Shown: positions 35,782 to 44,961 of the stretch, in pieces
How the letters are laid out: every line of letters starts with the position of its first letter
Position numbering within the stretch: position 1 is the stretch's first letter
Assembly: GCA_965216025.1 (NCBI GenBank)
Contig: CBDCEX010000018.1
Coordinates: 496,001-560,000, forward strand
Origin: JADFQT01 sp965216025
GTDB lineage: Bacteria; Chloroflexota; Dehalococcoidia; Lucifugimonadales; UBA3495
DNA length: 64,000 nucleotides
Reading direction: 5' to 3'
Notes under the pieces: model-generated
Database searches by the model: none
The model's input: the letters and a program-made list of their open reading frames with translations, nothing else
Told to the model about the DNA's origin: nothing
Translations under genes and position numbers: made by a program

Positions 35782-38341
35782 TTAGGAGCCAGCATCCCGG
35801 GTTTGCAGCTTTTGGTTAGCTAATTCCAGCAGCTGCCGAGCCTGACTGGAACTTCCCGATTCCTCGGTTATAGCCAGGGACTTCTCCAGGACCTCAACAG
35901 CCCGCTCCGGTTGACCGACATCGATATAGGCTTCCGCCAATCGATTCTGCAACGGCCAGCTGGCCGGGACTGTGGCCACAACCTCGGCATAGAGACGGAT
36001 GGCCTCATCGTGCCGCCCCAGGGCCAGCGCTGAATTGGCCATCGCCAGCCTGGAGCGCCAGTAAAAGGGCCGTTGGTCGACGCTAACTCGATTGACCAGG
36101 TAAGTTTTTTGAACCAAGCAAGTCTCATAGGGAACTCCGCCTATCCCTAAACTGCACTCGCGTTCCCGTTGGCTCCCCCGGCTCTTTAAAAAGGCCGCAT
36201 ACACGCTGGATTGGTGGGTGTAATAGACGGATACGTCGGGGGCCAGCTGGGAAGCGCGCTTTAAACTCGTCAGCGCTCCCTGGTAATCGCCTTGCTGAAA
36301 GGCCTTTACCGCCTGACCGCCCACCACGGCGGCTCTCGGGTAGCTGACGGTCCGGAGCCAGGTCACGGTAGCTATTCCACCAACCAGCAAGGCTATTACC
36401 ATGAACCGGGAAAACAACGCCCAATCCATAGCCGGCGCGCCACGACGGCCCCGCGACCGGCTTCGGTTTCTGGGGCGCCGGCTCCCGGCCGCATCCCCGA
36501 TGACCCCCCCGTTCCGTGGTTCTAATGTTTTGAACTCTGCTAAGGAATCCGTCAGAGTTCGAGGCAAGGCAACAAAAACCGCCAGTAATACCCAAAAGAT
36601 GGTCAGGTCTGAAACTCGGGCCAGCCCCACGGTTTGCTCCAGGGAACGTCCGGCCAAGGTTGCCAGCAAGCCAATCAGCAGCAGCAGATGAAGTTGGGAA
36701 TACTGCCTCCCGCTAATTAACTGGTAGCTAATTAACTGGTAGCCCCCCACCAGCAAGGGCACGGCAAAAATACCCACCGACGCCAACAGACCCAGAAACC
36801 CCTGCTCCACCGTCTGGTGGATATATACGTTATGGGCGTGGTCGGGCTCCATTGGCAGCAAGCCACCGCCATGGGGCAGGCTTTCCAGCAAGAAGGCGTA
36901 ACGGAAGAGGTCGGGACCATACCCGACGATCGGGCGCAGCCAGGGCAGCCTCAACTCCTCATACTCGAACCAGGGATGATCCCGGATCAGCCGCCCGGAT
37001 GCGGCCCAAATATCGCCCCGGCTGGAGATGCTGCCACTAACCACCTCGCTCCGCACTGAGCCGAACCGGCTCAACACTTGGGTGGCAGAAGTATCCCCTC
37101 CCACCCTGGCAAATAGGGAGTCCTCCCCCAGGCTGCCAAGGGTCAGAATGAAAATGACCGCCAAGACCGCCACCAGCCCCAGAGCCAGTCCGGACCCCGG
37201 CAGGACCCGGCCTAGCCCCAAGATATCCCCACCTACTGTGCCCCGGGCCACCAAAGCCGCCATAATACCGAGAGTCCCAATCAGGATCAGGACCAGGATC
37301 AGGACCAGGCCGGCGCCGGCGGTAAACCAGGAGATGCTTCCTGGGCATTGAAGCGCGATCACGGTCGCTCCCGAGGCCAGGCCCAAAACCAGCCCGGCTT
37401 GGCCCAGGGCACGCCACCCTCCAAAAACGACCGCCAGAGCCGCCAACGCTCCAACCCAGGCTCCGCGGGTAAGGGTGAAGGCGAGTCCCAACATCTGGAC
37501 CGCCAGAGCCAACACCCAAAAAGCCGCGGCCGAAACGGACAGAACCCAGAGTATCGCGCTTTCCCAGACACCCTTCTTGCCGATCAGGGATTCCTTGAGC
37601 GTCGCCGCGGCCAAAGCCAGGGAGATGGTCAGAGGCAGGAACATGGCCGCGCCGGAAAAGTCAGCGTTAGCCATGAAGGAGGTTACTCGACTTTCGCCGC
37701 CACCGGTCGCCTCCAGTATTCCCCAAAAATCGTTGCCATAGTGTTGGAGTACCCCATAACCGCTCACCAGTACTGCCCCAACCACCAGCGTGCCCAGCAG
37801 CCGCCCCAGCTGGGGTCCGGTCTTGAGGTGGGTGGCTATCACCGCAAATAAGAGGACCAGCGCCAGGGTGGTGTAGGCGGTAAAGCCGTCCTGACCCGGC
37901 ACTTCTCCCCACAAACTGACTCTGAAGGACGCCGAGAAAATGGTGCTGACCAGGGTGGCCCCCAGGTAAAACCACACCATCAGCAAGACCCATCGCCCGG
38001 GCCGCTCCAGAAGCCAGGCCTTCCAGCAGGGCAGCCAATTCTTGGGATTGGGTCGCCAGCTGTTGAAGCCTTCCGGTCCAACCAGGGGTATCCGGCCCTG
38101 AATTCCCCATTCCAACAGCCAGAGAATCGTCATGATGCCCACCAGGGTGCGCAGCACAGCGATCTTTGGCACTTCTACATAGGCGATGACCGCTTCGGAC
38201 AGAATGTAGTTCGGGCTCAAGAATGCCAGGGGCACTAGGAAAAAGGTGAGGAGCCACAACCCCCTCCAGGACTCGGTTAATCCAGGCTAAAAGGGCTTTA
38301 GGCGGGTTAGAAGGGGTAGCTGCTGCTCGTGCTGTCGTCAC
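35782..38341 (-). CDS. O-antigen ligase-like membrane protein with TPR tail (N-terminal frameshift)
   Basis: A frame from TTG 38259 encodes ~825 residues. There are a dozen or so membrane helices in the first 560 residues, including the Wzy/WaaL-type loop VGYGPDLFRYAF...DHAHNVYIHQTVEQGFLG, then a further helix near 630 and tetratricopeptide repeats (~650-815, e.g. GRHDEAIRLYAEVVATVPASWPLQNRLAEAYIDVGQPERAVEVLEKSL). Upstream, a second frame from GTG 38341 (TTARAAATPSNPPKALLAWINRVLEG) joins it if one C is removed from a C5 run (38260-38264), giving a better N-terminus. It likely ligates or polymerises surface glycan. Confidence 0.85.
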
Positions 38342-38694
38342 GATAACCGCGGAGTATTGATAATTTTCATTGATGCAGATCTAACATAGGCCGTGGCCTG
38401 CATTTTCATCCCTTGGCGACCTGGCTGGTCAGTCCTTTCATCGAACAAAAGTATATCTTAAGAAAATGGATAGCCATCTATGGCGCGGCATGACACAATT
38501 GCTCAAACCGGCGGCCTTCGTGCGCCCGGGTGGGCAGAAGATTCGATGTATCGCCAACGCGGGTGTTGTGAAGCACCGGCAACTAATGTATCGTGATTAC
38601 TTGCCTCTGCTGCATCTGCGCGCCATCGGAGCCGGTTTCGCCCGCTGCGATGACACCCGGAATAACACGGGATATAACACTAGGAGGAAGCCAA
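38342..38694. other. Region upstream of selD
   Basis: A 79-codon plus-strand frame (38466-38705) overlaps the selD start in another frame and has no recognisable features. I searched for a tRNA-Sec (long acceptor, UCA anticodon) and did not find one. An AGGAGG ribosome site for selD is at 38682-38687. Confidence 0.4.
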
Positions 38695-39741
38695 ATGGTG
38701 GGTAAAGAACTCCGCCTGACCGAGCTCTCCCACTGCGCCGGTTGAGCCGCCAAGTTCAGCCTGGAGGACCTGGTTCAGGTCCTGAAGCATGTCCCAGTAA
38801 TCAGTCACCCGGATCTGCTGGTGGGGACGGAGACGGGAGACGACGCGGCCGTCTACCGCTTAAACGACCATATCGCTCTGATAATGACGGTCGATTTTTT
38901 TCCCCCCATAGTCGATGACCCCTTCCAATTCGGGGAGATCGCGGCGGCTAACTCTTTGAGCGACGTTTACGCCATGGGCGGTACTCCTCTGTTGGCCATG
39001 AATATAGTTGGGTTCCCCGTGACGCTGGATAAGGACATTTTGGGAGAAGTGCTGAAAGGCGGCTACTCCAAGGCGGCCGAAGCTGAATGCTTAATCGTTG
39101 GGGGCCATACGGTGGATGACCCGGAACCCAAGTATGGCCTATCCGTGGTGGGCACGGTCGAGCCGGGCAAGCAGATCAGCAATGCCGCCGCTCGGCCCGG
39201 GGATGTGCTGGTGCTAACCAAGCCCTTGGGAACCGGCATCATAACCACCGCCGGAAAGCAGGGTGTTTGCCCGCCCCAGGTCCTGCAAGGGGCGGTGGCC
39301 ACCATGTCCGCCCTTAACCGGGACGGCGCCAATGCCATGGTCAAAGTCGGGGTACACTCCGCTACCGACGTCACCGGTTTCGGCCTGATGGGACATTTGC
39401 AGTCGATGGTTCGGGGGAGCCGGGTGGGCGCAGAAATCCAACTGGGCAAAGTGCCCGTGCTGCCTGGCGTGTGGGAGCTTTTGGAGCAGGGGGTGGCGCC
39501 GGGAGGCACCCATCGCAATCTGCAAAGCGTCGCCGGGTCGGCCCGATGGCATCCCGATTTGAGCGAACAGGAGCAGTTGCTGCTCTGCGATGCCCAGACC
39601 TCGGGCGGCTTGCTCATTGCGGTGGCGGCCGAAAAGCAGGACGAGTTGCTGGCCGAGTTAAAATCTACCGGCGTCGCGGGCGCCGTGGTGGTAGGACGGG
39701 TTACCGAGGAACCGGTGGGGCAGATCCAGGTCATCCCATAA
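38695..39741 (+). CDS. selD: Selenide, water dikinase containing selenocysteine (in-frame UGA)
   Basis: Translation from ATG 38695, eight bases after AGGAGG, reads MVGKELRLTELSHCAGUAAK, with an in-frame TGA at codon 17 (38743-38745). This aligns with the E. coli SelD region SHGAGCGCK, placing selenocysteine at the catalytic Cys17 position and keeping the essential Lys20. The frame continues without break for 348 residues with GDDAAV, NSLSDVYAMGG, VGGHTVDD, TDVTGFGLMGH and CDAQTSGG. The enzyme makes selenophosphate from selenide and ATP. A hairpin fitting a bacterial SECIS lies 20 bases after the TGA. Standard gene calling would wrongly start it at GTG 38821. No selA, selB or selC is in the window. 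Confidence 0.93.
38743..38784 (+). promoter_or_regulatory. Selenocysteine UGA and candidate SECIS hairpin
   Basis: After UGA (38743-38745) a perfect stem GGACCTG / CAGGTCC (38766-38772 and 38776-38782) encloses a GTT loop. Spacing from UGA to loop is 27 bases and the loop begins with G followed by U, as in the bacterial SECIS model. It lies inside the coding region, as bacterial SECIS elements do. Confidence 0.8.
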
Positions 39742-39760
39742 AGGGAATGTGAGAACCCGT

Positions 39761-39826
39761 CGTTCATGGTTCGACTGGCTCACCACGAACGTAGCACGAC
39801 CCGTTCGCCCTGGGCCTGTCGAAGGC
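39761..39826. repeat. REP-like intergenic palindrome
   Basis: Contains CGTTCATGGTTCGACTGGCTCACCACGAACG and a CGTTCGCCCTG/CCTGTCGAAGG half, in inverted form; a similar motif is common between genes in many environmental genomes, from memory. It lies between selD and the molybdoprotein gene. Confidence 0.6.
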
Positions 39827-39889
39827 CGGTCCCCTTGGTTTTGAACCTCCCCGCAGAGCCTTTAGACAAAAAAGCCAGGAGTACAGGTA

Positions 39890-40513
39890 TTGGAACCTCA
39901 ATTCGGGTTGAAAAGGCCAGACCAGGTGAAAGCGGCTCCGAACCAGGGGGAACGCGTTCCGCCCGGTCAATTTCTGAGCAAGAAGTTCCCAGTGCTCACC
40001 TATGGCTCAACGCCAAAGGTAGACATCAAGAGTTGGAAAATAAGGGTGTTCGGGCTGGTGGAGCAGGAGGTAGAACTGGACTGGGATCAGTTCTCCAAGC
40101 TGGAGTGGATCCGGATGACCGCCGACTTCCACTGCGTTACCCAGTGGAGCTCCCTGGATAATACCTGGGAAGGGGTAACTTTTGCCAGCTTGGTTGGCCT
40201 GGCCAAGCCGCTGCCCCAGGCCAACTTTGTCATGGCTCACTGTTTTGGCAATTACACCACCAATATCCCCCTGGAGGTGGCTCTGGATGAAGGGTTGTTG
40301 GCCCACCGCCAGAACGGCGAGGAGTTGGGCCGAGACCACGGCTGGCCCTTACGTTTGATAGTGCCCAGCCGCTACGGCTGGAAAAGCGCGAAGTGGGTCA
40401 ACGGAATCGAGTTGATGGCGGAAGATTCCCCCGGGTTTTGGGAGCAACGCGGCTACAACAATAACGCCGATCCCTGGCAAGAAGAGCGATTCTGGCCGGA
40501 GCTAAGCCGGTAA
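39890..40513 (+). CDS. Sulfite-oxidase-like molybdopterin oxidoreductase
   Basis: TTG 39890 is preceded by AGGAG. The 207-residue protein is one oxidoreductase molybdopterin-binding domain. WKIRVFGLVEQEVELDWDQF leads to DFHCVTQWSSLDNTWEGV, where Cys82 should ligate molybdenum, and RLIVPSRYGWKSAKWVNGIEL closes the domain as in YedY/sulfite oxidase relatives. There is no heme domain, dimerisation domain or Tat signal, so it is a short cytoplasmic form. It is convergent with the nitrile hydratase genes and separated from them by a terminator. The physiological substrate is unknown. Confidence 0.88.
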   Translation: MEPQFGLKRPDQVKAAPNQGERVPPGQFLSKKFPVLTYGSTPKVDIKSWKIRVFGLVEQEVELDWDQFSKLEWIRMTADFHCVTQWSSLDNTWEGVTFASLVGLAKPLPQANFVMAHCFGNYTTNIPLEVALDEGLLAHRQNGEELGRDHGWPLRLIVPSRYGWKSAKWVNGIELMAEDSPGFWEQRGYNNNADPWQEERFWPELSR

Positions 40514-40596
40514 CAGCCACCTAAACACCGGGGCGGCAAACCGGAAAAGCGAGCTGCGGCTGGCGCTTATGTAATCGATGCGGAATGGCCAACGCG

Positions 40597-40628
40597 AAGG
40601 CCACCCCCTGGCAGCTGGGAGTGGCCTT
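40597..40628. terminator. Bidirectional terminator
   Basis: AAGGCCAC pairs with GTGGCCTT across a 16-base loop that itself can fold, and a T-rich TTTTATTATTT follows on the plus strand. It sits between convergent genes. Confidence 0.85.
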
Positions 40629-40649
40629 TTATTATTTAACTGCCGGCCA

Positions 40650-41321
40650 TCATCTCGGGAGCGCGGGCTCGGAAGTCCGGGCTTCGGTTACACCAATCAT
40701 ACTGTCCCGAGTTACCAGCCCCGCCAGCTCTGGCTCGCTCATGTCGCCGGTGCCTCTGGGCCGCCGGGGCAGGACCAAATATCGGAGGTCGGCAGTGCTG
40801 TCCAGCACCCTTACTTCGATCGTGTTGTCCAGATTCAGGCCGAACTCCCGCATGACGCCCCGGGGGTCCACCACGGCTCGGGAACGATAGGCCAGGCTCT
40901 TGTACCAGTCGGGTGGCCTGCCCAGCAACATTCGCGGATAGCAGGAGCAAAGAGTGCAGACCACCAGGTGGTGAACCTGCGGGGTGTTTTCAACCACGGC
41001 CAGCCGGGTAGTAGTCTCCGGCAGGCTGTAACCCAGCTCGGCGAGGGCGGAAGGAGCGTCCTCCAGCAGTCGAGCCTCGAACTCTGGGTCCACCCAGGCT
41101 CGGGCCACCACCCGCGCGCCGTCCACTGGGGATTTAGCTTCTATTTCCTCGACCTGCCTCTGGACCTCTTCCCGGGTGCAAATGCCCTTCTCCACCAGCA
41201 AGGCTTCCATAGCCTGGGCCCGCCGGGCGTAGTATCCCAGCTCTCCATCCGCCTGGTGGCTAAGATGTTCCGGACCGGGGTGCTCCGGATGATTGCTAAG
41301 CCCGTCATGATGGTTGCTCAT
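40650..41321 (-). CDS. Nitrile hydratase alpha / thiocyanate hydrolase gamma-like subunit
   Basis: A 223-residue protein with the metal-binding motif VCTLCSCYP (Cys122, Cys125, Cys127), in which the Thr marks the cobalt-type enzymes; in this family two of the cysteines are oxidised to sulfinic and sulfenic acid. The RRAQAMEALLVEKGI helix and WYKSLAYRSRAVVDPRGVM match the alpha subunit fold. ATG 41321 follows GGAGG. The beta function is encoded upstream by two separate genes on the same strand, as in thiocyanate hydrolase (where this subunit is gamma) rather than classical nitrile hydratase. It would hydrate a nitrile or hydrolyse thiocyanate. Confidence 0.88.
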   Translation of the reverse strand: MSNHHDGLSNHPEHPGPEHLSHQADGELGYYARRAQAMEALLVEKGICTREEVQRQVEEIEAKSPVDGARVVARAWVDPEFEARLLEDAPSALAELGYSLPETTTRLAVVENTPQVHHLVVCTLCSCYPRMLLGRPPDWYKSLAYRSRAVVDPRGVMREFGLNLDNTIEVRVLDSTADLRYLVLPRRPRGTGDMSEPELAGLVTRDSMIGVTEARTSEPALPR

Positions 41322-41365
41322 CAGCGCCTCCGATGCTTAAAGGGTATGTAAAAAGCTATCCTTTC

Positions 41366-41510
41366 GTCATTGCGATTTTTCATGCTCCGGCGGAGCACCA
41401 CCTACAGATGAAAATAGATTCCCCTCGGCTCCGCTCAGGATAAACTCCGCGACGCCATCTAGTTCCTCTGGGATTGCTTCGTCGTCCCGATTACATCGGG
41501 ACTTCTCGCG
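41366..41510. repeat. REP-like element inside the hydratase gene cluster
   Basis: Starts GTCATTGCGA, contains GGCTCCGCTCAGGATAAACTCCGCG and ATTGCTTCGTCG; the same motifs recur at 61988-62098. It separates the C-terminal half-beta gene from the alpha-like gene. Confidence 0.7.
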
Positions 41511-41530
41511 AGGACATATCACACAGCTCA

Positions 41531-41827
41531 TTAGGCCGGTTCCAGCCAATGCTGGTAGATATCCACCAAGATTTTATCAGCGGGCGGTCCACTATAGTTG
41601 TCCCAGACCTGGGATTGGAGGAACTCCACCCGATACAGGGGCTGCTTGGGTAGTCCGTCTCCACCGTGGGCCCCGGATTCCGGATTGGGAAAGACCCCGC
41701 AATAATCGACCACGCGCCCAACCTGGTTCTGGATATAGGAAGGCGTACGAAAGTGGCCCGGAGGCGAACCAACCCGCACCCGTACTCGGTCCTCCGCGCG
41801 GAACCGGACCGGAGTGCCGTCAGTCAT
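41531..41827 (-). CDS. Nitrile hydratase beta, C-terminal half / thiocyanate hydrolase alpha-like
   Basis: ATG 41827 lies two bases beyond the stop of the preceding half-beta gene. The 98-residue product (TDGTPVRFRAEDRVRVRV, SPPGHFRTPSYIQNQVGRVVDYCG, LYRVEFLQSQVWDNYSG) is the SH3-like beta-barrel that forms the C-terminal half of nitrile hydratase beta, including the GHFRTPSY core. The complete N-terminal half is encoded separately just upstream. This matches the alpha subunit of thiocyanate hydrolase in design though shorter (126 residues in the Thiobacillus enzyme, from memory). Confidence 0.82.
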   Translation of the reverse strand: MTDGTPVRFRAEDRVRVRVGSPPGHFRTPSYIQNQVGRVVDYCGVFPNPESGAHGGDGLPKQPLYRVEFLQSQVWDNYSGPPADKILVDIYQHWLEPA

Positions 41828-41829
41828 CT

Positions 41830-42141
41830 CTAATGCTCCCGCGCTACGATTGCCGCGACCATTCGGTCGATCTCCTCGGTGGTTAGCATGCCCTTTTCCA
41901 CCATGAGTATCTCCATTGCCGCAGTCCACCGCTCATAATAGCTCATGGCCTCGTACTGCTGGGGCTCCAGGCTTTCAATAGCGCGCCGCATCTCATCGGT
42001 GGTTCTCAATCCCTTGGCGCCCAAAACCCCGTGCAGGGCATCCATGCGCCGCTCCCAATCCATCAACTGGTGGTCACTCTGGTCAATGGGCTCAATGGGC
42101 TGTTTTGGAGGCCAGCCGCCTCTATCGTGGACTCGTGCCAT
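41830..42141 (-). CDS. Nitrile hydratase beta, N-terminal half / thiocyanate hydrolase beta-like
   Basis: I place the start at ATG 42141 (MARVHDRGGWPPKQPIEP), where the family's conserved HD-GG begins; 22 upstream codons are weak. The 103-residue product is all-helical (DWERRMDALHGVLGAKGLRTTDEMRR, SYYERWTAAMEILMVEKGMLTTEEID), as in the N-terminal half of nitrile hydratase beta, and the stop is followed two bases later by the start of the C-terminal half. It is also similar to nitrile hydratase activator proteins, so a chaperone role is a second possibility. Confidence 0.8.
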   Translation of the reverse strand: MARVHDRGGWPPKQPIEPIDQSDHQLMDWERRMDALHGVLGAKGLRTTDEMRRAIESLEPQQYEAMSYYERWTAAMEILMVEKGMLTTEEIDRMVAAIVAREH

Positions 42142-42207
42142 GAATTTTTCTACTCCCGCTCCGCCCTGAACTTTCGGTAATTGCCGGACCACTCCCGCTT
42201 TACCCAA

Positions 42208-42449
42208 CCGGTGCAGACTCTACATTGATGGCAATCTTAGCCTGCGCCATTTCCTATCCCTAGTCAGCTTGTTAACAATGCTGTTGGCGATTATATATGC
42301 TGCCAGAGGGATGTCAAAAAAGGGTCGTCCAGGGTGATACCTAGGAGCGCACGGCCGTGCGCTCCTACAATGCGCAAAACACTCACTCTTCCTATAAAAA
42401 TGAGATTACAGTGGCCCCTGCTCAACTGGACCCAAAGCCGGGGGAAGAT
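42208..42449. other. Intergenic region with palindrome
   Basis: A perfect 26-bp palindrome (42342-42367) beginning TAGGAGCGCACG is the only structured feature; similar CGCACGGCCGTGCG palindromes are common between genes in such genomes, from memory. Confidence 0.5.
42342..42367. repeat. Perfect 26-bp palindrome
   Basis: The sequence TAGGAGCGCACG is followed by its exact reverse complement region, giving a 13-bp stem with no loop. It could be a terminator for the site-2 protease gene or a dispersed REP unit. Confidence 0.8.
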
Positions 42450-43151
42450 TTAGAAGCCGGTAGCCGCGGTGGTCAGCCCGGTAACCACCGGTCCCAGCAC
42501 GCTCCAGAGAATACCGGTGTCGAAGAGGTAGTCGCTCACTATCAACCCTACCAGCAGCAGCGGGCCGTACCGGTCCCAGCGGGCATAACCGGTGGCTAAA
42601 CGAGCAGGTAGCAACTCCTTCGCCAGCTTGGAGCCGTCCAGTGGGGCCAGGGGAATCAGGTTGAAGACCGCTAGAAGGATATTCATGAAAATAACTATGC
42701 CCAGGATGTCGGACACCCCCTCCCGCAGGCCGCCGCTCATCACGTAAGTGGCCCGGCTCAGGGACGGGCTGCTCCAACCCAGGAGGCCTGCCTTGATGGG
42801 AACCGCCAGCAGAAACGCGACCACCAGATTGGCTAAGGGTCCGGCGGCCGCGACCATGGCTGCGCCCAGATGGCCCCGGGAAAGCTGTTCCCGATTGACC
42901 GGCACGGGCTTGCCCCAGCCAAAACCGGCGACAAGCAGCATGATGCTTCCGCTGGGGTCCAGGTGTCTGATGGGATTCAGGGTAAGACGGCCCAGACGCC
43001 GCGCCGTGCTGTCTCCCAGGCCGTTGGCCACCAGCGCGTGGCTAAATTCGTGGACGGTAATGGCCAGCAGCAGCGAAAAGACGACCAGAACGGCCAATCG
43101 GAAAAAGCTGGCCGGATCAGTCCCTAAAAGATGGTAGGAGCCTAGTAGCAT
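42450..43151 (-). CDS. Site-2 protease family (M50) membrane metalloprotease
   Basis: The 233-residue protein has the zinc motif TVHEFSHAL in the first helical core (His34, Glu35, His38) and LIPLAPLDGSK with the third ligand Asp172, the two hallmarks of M50B site-2 proteases. Five to six hydrophobic segments give a membrane topology typical of the short, PDZ-less subfamily (a Ywh/SREBP-like rhomboid-independent group). It would cleave membrane-spanning segments, often of anti-sigma factors. It lies 95 bases downstream of an unknown gene on the same strand and may be co-transcribed with it. Confidence 0.88.
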   Translation of the reverse strand: MLLGSYHLLGTDPASFFRLAVLVVFSLLLAITVHEFSHALVANGLGDSTARRLGRLTLNPIRHLDPSGSIMLLVAGFGWGKPVPVNREQLSRGHLGAAMVAAAGPLANLVVAFLLAVPIKAGLLGWSSPSLSRATYVMSGGLREGVSDILGIVIFMNILLAVFNLIPLAPLDGSKLAKELLPARLATGYARWDRYGPLLLVGLIVSDYLFDTGILWSVLGPVVTGLTTAATGF

Positions 43152-43246
43152 TCGTCAGCGGGTAGGACTGCTAACGCGCCGGCTGCGGATTTAGCCCAAT
43201 CTGGACGCCGGATCCCGGAGGAGGAGCAAGCCAAGCCAATCTTAAG

Positions 43247-44032
43247 CTACTCGTCGTCTTCTTCCTCTTCTTCTTCCTCCTGAGGTTCCGGCTCAGAGGC
43301 AGGGGAGAAACCAGATCCGGGCAGGATGGCCAGGGTGCGCCCCTTTCGCTTGAAGGTCTGCCTAGGCATTTCCATCAAGGCCGCTTTTAACTCTTTCAAG
43401 CTTTCCGCCGGCACGGCGGCCACATCCATCACCAGGCCCTGAACTCCAATGTCCCGCAGCGCTTCCAAGTCCTTTCCGTTGGGCGGCCGCGATATCTCCA
43501 ACAAGATATACTTGTCGGAGCGGCGGCTAATGGAACCCACCGCAGCCAGGTCGGAAAGGGTCAGCGAGTCTCCAGCCTGGGATAGAGGCAGTAAAAAACA
43601 GTCAACGGGCAGGGAAGATACAGCCCTCAGTTCCCGGTCCTCCATATTCGGCTCGATACATAGGATGCGGGCTATCTCCTCGTTGGCCAGAGCCGAGGCG
43701 GCGGTGCCCTCCAGGGGGAAAACCAGCAAGTCCGACCCGTTATCCTGGTAGGCTTGGGCCTCATCCTGGCTCAGGGATGTAACCCGAGCTCCCCAGGGTT
43801 TGTCCATCAAGCCTTCTCCCGCTTGCTTTACGCCTTCCGGTCCATCGGCGCCAGCCACCATGGCCGCATCCAAACTCAGCTCGGCCACCACGGCCATTCC
43901 TTTGGCATAATCTTGGGAAACCAGGCCGATCAACGCCATGCCGGGTAACCTTACTGGCCGGGTCACACCAAACCCCATGGGGGCCGGCGCTCCTTCCCTG
44001 ATACGATCTAAAAGGTCCAGCAGCTTGCTCAT
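43247..44032 (-). CDS. Conserved protein of unknown function with acidic tail
   Basis: A 261-residue soluble protein. It reads like an alternating alpha/beta domain (GMALIGLVSQDYAKGMAVVAEL, DLLVFPLEGTAASALANEEIARILCIE, KYILLEISRPPNGKDLEALRD, VQGLVMDVAAV), perhaps a TIM-barrel-like fold. The C-terminus is a long run of Glu and Asp. I do not recognise the family. A TATAAT box is on the minus strand at 44134-44139, a plausible promoter. It sits between a prepilin peptidase and a site-2 protease. Confidence 0.75.
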   Translation of the reverse strand: MSKLLDLLDRIREGAPAPMGFGVTRPVRLPGMALIGLVSQDYAKGMAVVAELSLDAAMVAGADGPEGVKQAGEGLMDKPWGARVTSLSQDEAQAYQDNGSDLLVFPLEGTAASALANEEIARILCIEPNMEDRELRAVSSLPVDCFLLPLSQAGDSLTLSDLAAVGSISRRSDKYILLEISRPPNGKDLEALRDIGVQGLVMDVAAVPAESLKELKAALMEMPRQTFKRKGRTLAILPGSGFSPASEPEPQEEEEEEEDDE

Positions 44033-44178
44033 TAACTCTGTCCCACCCTAACCATGATGCAAATCCTTAGTTTGACGAGGTGCTTGGGCGCCGATGATGC
44101 CTTCCAATACTCGGTGCCGGTGACACCTCAGGGATTATACTCCAAGCTCCAAATCTTGTCGGCAGGCAGAGTGAGAAC

Positions 44179-44961
44179 TTAATTGCCGAAACGAAAAAGA
44201 TTCAAATACCAGCTGTAGACGCCAGTCCCACCCAGGACAACCAACGCGGTGCCGATTACCAGCGCCGGACCAAAGGGTATGAGGTCCTTTCGGCTTTTTA
44301 TCCGTAAAGCCAGCAAAACCACCGCCGCAATCCCTCCCAGGATGTAGCCCAACGCCAGGCCGGCTACTATTTGGGGGAAGCCCAACATCGCTCCAAGGAG
44401 GGCGGCCAGCTTAACATCGCCGGCTCCCGTTCCTCCGCGGGTAACCAGGTATACAACCAGCATCATGCCGAAGCCCAGGCCCATGCCGGCTGATCCCCAC
44501 AGGTAGGCCTCGGCAATCCCCCAGTCTTGCGCTTGCGCCAGGGGAGTGAAGGGGAAAAGGGCCAGGGCCACGGGAGTGGCGGGCAGCACCACAACGTTGA
44601 GCAATAGGGAATGTTCCAGGTCGACGAAGGCCAAATGGATAAACAAGGCCGCATAGAAAATTAGGATCAATGAGGCCAGGGAAAGACCGTACCAGTAGAC
44701 CAATCCGCCGCAGGCAACGGCGGTGATGGCCTCCACCGCCACGGCGCGCCGGGGAATCTTCTGCTGACACAGTTTGCAGCTCCGGTGCCACCAGATATAC
44801 ACCAAAACCGGGGCCAGCTCAGCGAGCTGAAAAAGGTGCCGTCCGCCGCAACGCCCCCCGTTATTCTCCGGCGCCGGCGGCAGACGATCGATGCTGGAAT
44901 TAAGGGCCCGGCCCAGGAAAACTCCCAGCAGTGCGGCGACTATTCCGGCTGCTACCTCCAC
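44179..44961 (-). CDS. Prepilin peptidase (A24 family)
   Basis: A GTG-started 260-residue protein with eight or so membrane helices. The two active-site aspartates of type IV prepilin peptidases are visible: Asp114 in AFVDLEH and Asp182 in TGAGDVKLAALLGA. The N-terminal region has a cytoplasmic zinc-type segment ending CKLCQQKIP, so the methyltransferase half of the bifunctional enzyme is present in reduced form. It would cleave and methylate type IV pilins or pseudopilins. No pilin genes lie in the window. Confidence 0.9.
   Translation of the reverse strand: MEVAAGIVAALLGVFLGRALNSSIDRLPPAPENNGGRCGGRHLFQLAELAPVLVYIWWHRSCKLCQQKIPRRAVAVEAITAVACGGLVYWYGLSLASLILIFYAALFIHLAFVDLEHSLLLNVVVLPATPVALALFPFTPLAQAQDWGIAEAYLWGSAGMGLGFGMMLVVYLVTRGGTGAGDVKLAALLGAMLGFPQIVAGLALGYILGGIAAVVLLALRIKSRKDLIPFGPALVIGTALVVLGGTGVYSWYLNLFRFGN

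Noticed and set aside
38466..38705. Candidate gene or tRNA-Sec ahead of selD
   Set aside because: No ribosome site, no homology, and no 90-base cloverleaf with UCA anticodon could be folded by eye.
38821..39741. SelD starting at GTG 38821
   Set aside because: This would remove the essential N-terminal catalytic segment, which is present in frame upstream across a UGA with a hairpin.
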